Positions 9,752-18,300 of a stretch of 39,017 nucleotides of DNA are shown one piece after another. Source of the DNA: Planctomycetota bacterium (GTDB lineage: Bacteria; Planctomycetota; Planctomycetia; Pirellulales; PLA5); the NCBI GenBank assembly GCA_029259895.1, contig JAJDEG010000359.1:1-39017 (forward strand). Reading direction: 5' to 3'. Under the pieces are notes generated by a model. That model was not told the origin of the DNA and did not search any database. It saw nothing but the letters and a program-made list of their open reading frames with translations. The position numbers and the translations under genes are program-made. Each line of letters opens with the position of its first letter. Position 1 is the first letter of the stretch.

Positions 9752-9935
9752 GTGCGGCTGCGGGCTGACCGTGGCGAACTCTCTGTCGGTGAGCGTGGAT
9801 CGGGTATTAGCCCTAGATAGGCGAGCGAATCCCCTGCGGGTGAGACGCCCAAAGCAACCGTCCCTGCGAAAGGACCACGATTCGGCCCTGCCACACGTCA
9901 CGCAGCCAGATCAGATTGGATCGGTGACTTCTCCT
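9752..9935 (+). mobile_element. Possible group II intron 5' fragment (no reverse transcriptase present)
   Basis: Begins GTGCG (group II 5' consensus GUGYG), followed by non-coding structured-looking sequence ...GGCGAGCGAATCCCCTGCGGGTGAGACGCCCAAAGC.... Boundaries uncertain. Confidence 0.35.
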
Positions 9936-9997
9936 GCACGTCATATAGCTTCAAGGCGGCCATATTCTTCGCGTGAAACATCTTCTGCACGAGGCAT

Positions 9998-11353
9998 TCA
10001 AACAGCACTTGGCAACTCGTACGGTTTGCGTCGAGATCGCACGACCGACGGATGTCGATTCGCTTCTTCGTCGTCAATGAAGCGATCGTCGATCGCGTCG
10101 TACCGCATCTTGCGGCCTAATTCTCGGACCACCGTGATTATGTGGCAGTTGACGGATTGCCGGTGCGCGATTTCAACCGGGCAGCGCGTCACCTCACGAG
10201 TGCGGATGCAATCGATCCAGTTTTGGACATGGTTGATCCCCCCTTCGTGCCCGCTCGTCCGCGCCGGCATTTTTTCGACGATCTCAACGGGATTGGTTCT
10301 GATCACGTCGCGGTTGATTTCCATCTTGCCTTCGGTACCGACAAAGATTCCGCCGAAGGCCGGTCCCTTGTAGGGCTCATCCAACACTTCGATTTCTAGT
10401 CCGTCGGCAAACCGCATCGTGACGCCGGTTTTCTTGTCGCCGGGCTTGTTCGGCCAGGCCTCGACGGGGCTTTCCGTATCTTTTCCCAAGGCCCATAGGA
10501 TCTGGTCGAACGCGTGCGTACCGAATCCCGTCATGCCCCAGCGGTCGCCGCCGCCGTCGAATTCCCGGTAGGGCGCCCAACCCTTCTCCAAGCCAGCCGA
10601 TATGGTCGAATCGTACGTAAACAGCGGCGCCTGGTTGCACCATAGGTCCCAGTTCATGTTGGCCGGCGCCGCGATTGTAGAATCTGCCGGCCGGTAGTCG
10701 ACAGGACCGTCGAAGTTCGGCGCAAGGACTTTCGTTAGCTTGCCTAAGGCCCCGCTACGAATCTGCTGAACCGCCCAACTGTTTCGGGCGATCGACCGGG
10801 CTTGCGTGCCCGCTTGAAAGACGCGATCGTGTTTCTTCACCGCTTTCATCAAAGCTTGGCCTTCAGCGATCGTCAACGTGACGGGTTTCTCGGCATAAAT
10901 ATCGATGTTGGCCTGGCAGGCATGGATGCACGGCAGAACGCGACCATGCGTCGGCGTTGTGATGGAAACGCCGTCGAGCTTTTCCTTGTCGAGCATCTCG
11001 CGATATTGCACGTACTTCGAGCACGTTTCGACCTCCGGAAATCGATTCTTGGTGGCGTTGACGAACGCATCGAGCTTGGCGGCGTTGCAATCCGCGAGCG
11101 CAACGAACTACGCTAGTTTCGGGTCACACCATTCGGCTACTAAAGCCGCCGCGCGATTACCCGTGCCGATCACGCCAAGCCGAACGCGATCGTTCGCGCC
11201 GGGCTTGCCGGGTGACGCCAAAACGTGACTGGGAATTACATACGGCGCGAGAACGCCCGTCGCGGCGGTCGAAATGAACCGGCGACGATTCACGCCCAAT
11301 GGGCCGGGACCAATCGACACGGCGTCACAGTTGGCTTTTCGTTTGTCGGGCAT
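9998..11353 (-). pseudogene. Gfo/Idh/MocA family oxidoreductase interrupted by an in-frame TAG
   Basis: N-terminal part (11108-11353): Tat signal NRRRFISTAATG and RLGVIGTGNRAAALVAEW. C-terminal part (9998-11107): VSITTPTHGRV...AEKPVTLTIAEGQALMKA...FQAGTQARS. Both are in the same frame, separated only by TAG at 11110-11108. Confidence 0.85.
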
Positions 11354-11370
11354 CGCTCGTCTCGAACAGG

Positions 11371-12246
11371 TTAAACGAAAGTTTCTTGGGGAATCTCCAG
11401 CTCGGCCAGCGCCGCGCGCAGCCAGGCAATTGACCGTTCAATCATCGGCCCTCCGTCTCCTTCGCATTCCACGCTAAGAACACCGTCGAATCCCGCATCT
11501 CGAAGGATCTCTAGGACACGTTTGATATTCGTGGCGTTGACCCCGTCTCCAACCGCGCAATGGCTCACTGCGATCCCGGTATGTTCGCCGCGCGCGGCTG
11601 CCGCGAGCGAATCGCTGACGTCTTTAATGTGAACGTGAGCGATCTTGTCTCGAAAACGTTCGCAGAATTCCACGGGATCTTGGCCAGCAATAAATGCGTT
11701 GCCCGTATCCATGTTCAAGCGCAGAAATGGGCTATCGCAGAACTCGAGCATCCGACCAACCATGTCGGGATTCGTCGTAAAATACCCATGCACTTCGATG
11801 TTCACGCAGATCTCGTACGCCGCGGCAACTTCAATGATGCGCGAGTAACTCCGCTTCATCATTTGCATGGCCTCTTCGTCCGTGAGGTCATTCGGCTGGT
11901 GCAGCCCATCCGTCGTGGCAATGCACGGGCAGCCGGCGTGCTTTGCCCACGGGATCGCTTTGAGTACGTAAGGCACGCCAAAAAACGGTCCATCCCTGCC
12001 GGAAAGCGGAAAGGCGGCGTCGACCTGCGAAAACCGCACGCCATACGTCTCCATCTTGCGACGTAACAGCAGCGGGTCTTCGTAAAGCGCCACGTGCGGC
12101 TGATAGCCCAGTCCGTGAATCCAACTCGCTCCATCGATCAGACCGCACTCAATGCGACGAATGTCGTTATCCTGGGCCCATTGAAGGCATCGCTCGAAGT
12201 CCCAGTAGCTCGAATTGAACGCGTCGGCATGAAAGCCAATGATAAT
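11371..12246 (-). CDS. Sugar phosphate isomerase/epimerase (xylose isomerase-like TIM barrel); start unclear
   Basis: Coding continues upstream of the listed 12093 start: IIIGFHADAFNSSYWDFERCLQWAQDNDIRRIECGLIDGASWIHGLGYQPHVALYEDP.... Also HGYFTT, LNMDTGNAFIAGQDPVEF, VHIKDVSDS, LSVECEGDGGPMIERS. Confidence 0.8.
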   Translation of the reverse strand: MIIGFHADAFNSSYWDFERCLQWAQDNDIRRIECGLIDGASWIHGLGYQPHVALYEDPLLLRRKMETYGVRFSQVDAAFPLSGRDGPFFGVPYVLKAIPWAKHAGCPCIATTDGLHQPNDLTDEEAMQMMKRSYSRIIEVAAAYEICVNIEVHGYFTTNPDMVGRMLEFCDSPFLRLNMDTGNAFIAGQDPVEFCERFRDKIAHVHIKDVSDSLAAAARGEHTGIAVSHCAVGDGVNATNIKRVLEILRDAGFDGVLSVECEGDGGPMIERSIAWLRAALAELEIPQETFV

Positions 12247-12281
12247 TTGGTTCGTCGTCTCGCTGCGAATAAACGTTCGTT

Positions 12282-13117
12282 CTACTTTTTGCCAGGGCGC
12301 GCCGGCGTGAGTTCCTTTTCGACCTTAGTAGCCACGTCTAGCCCGGCCGTCCAAGCCGCGCCACGGCGAATAAGTTCTCCGGTGCCGGACGACGCGACCG
12401 CCGCGGCGTCGTGTCCCAGCGGCGTGTGAAAGACGCGTCCTTTGCCGTAGTCAAGCACACACGCCATTGGGTAGAGCTTCTTGTCGGCCGTCGATCGCGC
12501 CTCGGCAAGGACGGTGATCTTGGTCTCGCCGTCGAGACACGTATAAACTCATCGGTGGTCTTGAAATCGCGAAGTCCTTTCGTAATCGGATGGTCCGTCG
12601 CAACAATTTCCACCGCAAACGGTCCGTATGCGTCGTGGCCTCGCGCTTCTGGATTCCAAACGCGTCCCGCGAGTTTCACGAAATCGCCTTTGAATTCTTG
12701 GAATGCGCCGCTGGCAAAATGGACCAATACCAGCCCACCTCCCGCTTCGACGAATTTGGTCAGGTTGTCGTAGCCGCGACGCCCTGGGACCGCGGGATCG
12801 TGATTCTTGAAATGGAGAACGATCACCTGGTAGTCGTGCAGCTTGGGGGAGCGAAGGAAGAACAAGTCCTCGGTCGTCTCGACCTCGAATCGCGGGTCTT
12901 TCGCAAGTTGCGACTTAAGTTTCGGAGTCGCCTTCTTCCAGTGATGCCCTCGATAGTCCTCGCCGGTGACAATCATCACACGCTGGCGCGCTTCCTCGTC
13001 TTCCCGAGCGACCTCATCCCCAGCATGCAGCCGACCCCCAATGGCGACCAACGACGAGACGAAAGCCGTAGCGGCAAAGAGGCCTATGCAACACCACTCA
13101 CGCGAATTCCTGCTCAT
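12282..13117 (-). pseudogene. ThuA-like domain protein with an apparent single-nucleotide frameshift
   Basis: N-terminal frame: RVMIVTGEDYRGHHWKKATPKLKSQL...LVHFASGAFQEF...DHPITKGLRDFKTTDEF. Homologous continuation CLDGETKITVLAEARSTADKKLYPMACVLDYGKGRVFHTPLGHD lies in another frame from ~12545 down to 12282. Confidence 0.75.
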
Positions 13118-13737
13118 GACGTCGCTTTCTCCGGTCTCGTTGAGTTGGACGATTTCAATAACACGATGCTTAGGAGTCCGTCAACGATTGCTTGCTGCTC
13201 GTCCTCGTCAGCGATATGCGGCTCAAATCCGGCGCGCAATTTCACTCCTTCGATTGCGGCCAGCATCATGTCGACCGCGCCGCGCGGATTAGCAATGTCG
13301 GTGTACCCCGCCGCTTGAGCCGACATTACGAGGCCCACGTACATTTCTCGCACGGAGTCATAGAACTGGGCCCATCCGTTGCGCACCTGTTCGTCTTTCA
13401 GCGACAGCGCGAAGATCTCCGCCGTGAACATTCGGTTACGCTTGTCGACGATGCATGTGCGAACCGAAGTCTCCACCACTCGCCGCAATCGCTCGGCCGG
13501 ATTGGTCAGCGGCGCGATTTCTTCATGAATGCGCTGTTGGTAGCTGCGGTAGTAGTACGAACATGCCGCCAGAATAAGCTCGTGCTTCGACCGGAAGTGG
13601 CTATAAAAACTACCCTTGGTGACGCCCACATGAGCGGCGATATCGTCGATGGCCACTTTGCCGAAGCCTCGTTCAGCAAAGAGATCAAACGCGCTTTGAG
13701 CCAGCATCGCGGGTCGATTTGCAGCAGTCCTCGGCAC
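13114..13737 (-). CDS. TetR/AcrR family transcriptional regulator
   Basis: AQSAFDLFAERGFGKVAIDDIAAHVGVTKGSFYSHFRSKHELILAA. Stop overlaps the ThuA start (ATGA at 13117-13114). Confidence 0.93.
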   Translation of the reverse strand: MPRTAANRPAMLAQSAFDLFAERGFGKVAIDDIAAHVGVTKGSFYSHFRSKHELILAACSYYYRSYQQRIHEEIAPLTNPAERLRRVVETSVRTCIVDKRNRMFTAEIFALSLKDEQVRNGWAQFYDSVREMYVGLVMSAQAAGYTDIANPRGAVDMMLAAIEGVKLRAGFEPHIADEDEQQAIVDGLLSIVLLKSSNSTRPEKATS

Positions 13738-13851
13738 GTAACCACTCCCTCCAGGAAGAGCCAGGATAAGCGAGAAGGATCCTCCAACCGCTGCCCTTAG
13801 ATCAAGGATACCCTCCGGTATGTAACGTGTCGACTCGCGCCGCGGCGCAAT

Positions 13852-13884
13852 GCAAAAGGCCGACTCATCGAGGCGGCCTTTTGC
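13852..13884 (-). terminator. Hairpin terminator downstream of the PEP-CTERM gene
   Basis: GCAAAAGGCCG (13852-13862) / CGGCCTTTTGC (13874-13884) inverted repeat just past the 13912 end. Confidence 0.6.
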
Positions 13885-13911
13885 GCGATTCTATTTGCAG
13901 AGCCACATGGG

Positions 13912-15108
13912 TTAACGCCGCCGGCGACGGCAAAAACACGCTGCGGCGAACCCACATGCCGCCAGCGCCCAAGTCGATGGCTCCGGCACCGGAGTGAAGG
14001 CGAACGTCCCCGCGGCATACCGGTTGGCTGGCCCCGCGTCGGCGGTCAACGGATACGACGTGCAATCACCGCCGTCGAAGCAAAACCGCGAACGGCCGAC
14101 GAACGACAGTGCGCCGCCACCGTCGTTTATGCGTTTTGCAATCGCATCGGCCGCATTGGCGAATAACTCTCCCTCGCCGTAACCGTGGGCGTTGATCGTG
14201 TAGGCCCCGGGTTCGAGCCGGACGTTTCCGATCGATGCGAAGCGGCTACCACCCACGAGCGCATCGGCGCTGCCCGACAACACGTGGCTGGCCAGGATTG
14301 CACCGCCGGTATCGTCGGCAAAATCTTCCGGCGTTCCGTTATCGTTGCGGGCGTAGATTTCGACGGTGATCGGTCTGTTGAGACCATCTTGGCCCGTGTC
14401 AAAAGCGCCAAGCGCCGAAACGAAAATCGGTTCGTTGACGACGAAGTCCATTCCAGCGGAACCGTTGAAATTTTGAGTCCCCGATCCCGGCGCGCCGGAT
14501 TCGTAGGCGATCACATCGCCATTGAAAGTGGCTGGCGGCAACGGATTTGAAATGAACTCGAATGTGCCGCCGCCGTAGAATCCCCCCGCATCGTCACCGT
14601 TCGGGAAGTCTCCCGGCGTGGCATTGAACGCGCGTCCGCCCGTGAAAGAGATCGAACCGGCACCGTCGTCCGTCGTCGTGTTTGTCGCAGGATTGTAGAG
14701 CAGGTCAATCGCCGAGTGCCCGGACGAAGCGATCCTATAAGAGCCGGGGGAAAGCGTAATCGTCGGTATTGTCTTCAGCCGAGCCGAGCCGATGAGCGTT
14801 CCAGGGTCGGCGTTAGTAAACGTTGCTTCGGCCAGGGACGTGCCAGTACCGACATCCCAAACCTTCGACGTCAGCGTGCCGCTGATGCCGTCGCCCAAAT
14901 GGTCGAATACGCCGAGCGACGTAACTTGGATCGGTTGATTGACCACGAACGTCATGCCGACCGATCCGGCAAAGTTTTGGTTTCCGGCCTGGCCTGCGGG
15001 CCAAATATAGGCGATCTCAGCGCGTGCGGCTGGGCACATGAGCGAGAGCAACCCGAATGTTGCCAACCCAACGTACACAGCACACTTCTTCAAATGTCGC
15101 ATTAGCAT
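13912..15108 (-). CDS. PEP-CTERM sorting domain protein with two tandem copies of a ~160-aa beta-rich domain
   Basis: C-terminus VPEPSTWALAACGFAAACFCRRRRR. Repeats: NQNFAGSVGMTFVVNQPIQVTSLGVFD... and TQNFNGSAGMDFVVNEPIFVSALGAFD.... Confidence 0.85.
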   Translation of the reverse strand: MLMRHLKKCAVYVGLATFGLLSLMCPAARAEIAYIWPAGQAGNQNFAGSVGMTFVVNQPIQVTSLGVFDHLGDGISGTLTSKVWDVGTGTSLAEATFTNADPGTLIGSARLKTIPTITLSPGSYRIASSGHSAIDLLYNPATNTTTDDGAGSISFTGGRAFNATPGDFPNGDDAGGFYGGGTFEFISNPLPPATFNGDVIAYESGAPGSGTQNFNGSAGMDFVVNEPIFVSALGAFDTGQDGLNRPITVEIYARNDNGTPEDFADDTGGAILASHVLSGSADALVGGSRFASIGNVRLEPGAYTINAHGYGEGELFANAADAIAKRINDGGGALSFVGRSRFCFDGGDCTSYPLTADAGPANRYAAGTFAFTPVPEPSTWALAACGFAAACFCRRRRR

Positions 15109-15321
15109 GCCCTCCGGTTCCAGCGTGAAACGGCTTTCCATACCGAAAGGTCTGGAAAGAACAACGCCGCTAGAATAACTTCACGCTTTGGCATTTGCAA
15201 CCGTTTTTGCCGTACAAAATACGGAGTCGTCGCGTCGCGCGGCTCCCGTGGCAAATCGCTTGACGTACCGCACAGTTCGATTAGGATGGCGCTGCCGTGC
15301 GGCAAGTAAATTCTTTCCAGT

Positions 15322-18300
15322 ATGAACTTTTATCTAGCGGGGCGATGCATGCCTCCGCCGAGGCCTCTCAAAATGGTGTGCCGAGCAAGATCGCGTCGTC
15401 CCCGCCTCGTTTTTGAACGGCTCGAAGCTCGGCAGGTTCTAGCGGCGAGCCTCGTAATCAGCGAATTCTTGGCCGCTAACGACAACGGCATCGTCGATGA
15501 AGACGGCGACAGTTCGGACTGGATTGAGCTCTACAACGGCGGGGCCGATGCCGTCGATTTGGCCGGCTACCACCTGACCGATGACGCCACGCTGCTCAAT
15601 AAGTGGGCATTCCCGAGCGTTAATCTAGAAAGCGGCGGCTACCTCGTCGTCTTCGCCTCGGACAAGGATCGGGCCGTTGCCGGCAGCCAATTGCATACGA
15701 ACTTCAAGCTGAACGATAACGGTGAGTACCTGGGCCTGATCGCGCCCGACCTCGCCGTCGTCGACGACTACGACCCGACGTTTCCAAATCAACGCAGCGA
15801 TGTTTCCTACGGTCAACTTATTTCGGAAACCGTGCTCGTCGGGGCCGGAACCGCGGCGCGAACGCTGATTCCCAGCGGGCCGGTCGCCGGCGATTGGACC
15901 GGCGGAGCCGAACCGTTCGACGACTCGACGTGGACCGCCGGCGATCTCGGCGTTGGATATCCCGTGACCACGCCGATTTCTCTGCCCGTCTCGGGATCGG
16001 GGACGGCCTATACGGTTTCGCCGGGCGCGATTGGAAACCAGACGTTCGGCGGATCCTTGGGAATGGACTTCGAGGTGGCGGCACCGATCACGGTGACGCA
16101 ACTTGGCGTGTTCGATAGCGGCGCGGACGGACTCGCGCGGACAATTACTGGCGAGTTGTGGTCGCGCGTGGGCAACACCGGAACGCGGCTGGCGCAGCTC
16201 TCATTCACGAACGCCGACCCTGGTACGCTTGCCAATGGAAGTCGATTCAAGCCGCTGGCGACGCCGCTGGTAATTCAGCCCGGCTCGTACACGATCGTCG
16301 CACACGGTTATGGCGCCGGCGAACCGAACGGCAATTCAAGCGGCGCGGCGGGTGGCTTCGGCTCGACCGACGCGGGCGGTGGAGTGATCTCGTTCGTCGG
16401 TGCGGGGCGATTCGGGACGGCTGGGCAGTTCCCCGCGACGCCCGACGGCGGGCCCTCGAATCGATACGGCGCTGGGACGTTTCAATACTCGTTTTCGTTC
16501 ACGCCGACGGCCGGTTTAGTGAATCCTTCGTTTGAAGCCATCGCGCTGGGCGACGACGGTTTCGTCGACGGATCCGTGCCAGGTTGGTCGCAGTCGGGCG
16601 GCGTGGCCGGCACTTGGAACCCGAACGAGCCGCGTTACGCCGGTGCGAATGACCAAACACCCGACCTCGACACAACGATTCCGGACGGCCGCAACGTCGC
16701 ATACATCAACGGTGCGGGCATCCTCTCGCAAACGCTGGCCGACCTGCTGCAGACGAATGCCACGTACACCCTGTCGGCTTTGGCGGGGCAACGCAGCGAC
16801 ACGCTCGTCAACCTGAGCTACACGTTGCGATTGTCGGCCGGCGGCGTCGAGTTGGGTTCGGTGTCGGGTATTACGCCCGGGCCGAATTCATGGACGCCGG
16901 CTGAGCTGACCGTTTCGACCGGAAGTAGCCATCCGCAGTCAGGTCAGCCAATCGTGGTCGAACTGATCAATACGAGCGGCGCGCAGGTGAGCTTCGACAA
17001 CGTGCAATTCACGACACTGCCGGCGATTCGCACGAATGTCGAAGCGACGATGAAGGACGTGAACGCGACGGCGCTGGTGCGTTCGACGTTCGACGTTGCC
17101 GATCTCGCGGCGATCGATTCGCTTGCGCTGCGGATGCGATACGACGACGGCTTCGTGGCGTCTCTCAACGGCGTCGAAGTCGCCCACCGCAACGCTCCGG
17201 GCACACTGTCGCACGACGCAGCGGCCGCGACGGCCCGGCCAGATGGCGCGAGCGACGTCGCCGAAGTGATTCCACTGACCGCTTTCCTGGGCACGCTGCA
17301 AGCCGGCTCAAACGTACTGGCGATTCACGGCTTGAATGCATCGGCCGGCGACGACGACTTCTTGATCTTCAGTGAGTTGATCGCCACGACCATCGGCGAA
17401 AACGAACTGCGGTACTTTACGACGCCGACGCCCGGCTTCGGCAACGTGGGCGGATTCTTAGGCTTCGTCGCGGATACGCAGTTTTCCGGCGATCCGGGTG
17501 TGTTTCACGGTCGCGGCTATTACGACGCGGCGTTCGACGTGACGATCTCGACGGCCACGGCGGATGCGACGATTCGCTATACGACCGACGGCACGCCGCC
17601 GACGGCGGCCAACGGTCTCGACTACACCGCGCCAATTCATATCGACGGCACGACGACGCTGCGGACGGCGGCATTCAAGGACGGCTTTGAACCGACGAAC
17701 GTCGACACGCAGACGTATCTGTTCATCGCCGACGTTCTTTCGCAAACGGGCGCGGGGCAGCCGGCAAGCTGGGGCGGATTCCCCGGCGACTATGCAATGG
17801 ACCCCAACGTCGTCAACGTGCCGGCCTATATGGCGGAGTTGCCCGACGATCTCAAGTCGCTGCCGGTCGTGTCGTTGGTGATGCCGACAGACGATATGTT
17901 CGGCCCCGGCAGTTTGCACGCCAATCCGTTCGCCGATGGGCTTGGCTCCGAGAAACCGGTTTCGGTCGAGTTCTTCGATCCGCTGGGTCGCGAACCGGGT
18001 TTTCACGTCAACGCCGGCTTGCGAATTCAAGGCGACGCCAGCCGTTCGCACACGGAATCGCCGAAGAAGGGTTTTCGTATCGCGTTTCGCGACGTCTACG
18101 GCCCCGGCAAGCTGCGTTACAACCTGTTCGAGAATTCGCCCGTCGAGGAATTCGACACGCTGCGGCTGAAGATGGGCTTTGGCGATAGCTGGACCGTGCC
18201 GCGCGAGCATCCGAAGGATTCTTCGTTTGTGCGCGACGCTTGGACGCACCAGACGTTTCGCGACATGGGCAATACGTCGCCGTACGGCCGCAAAGTCCAC

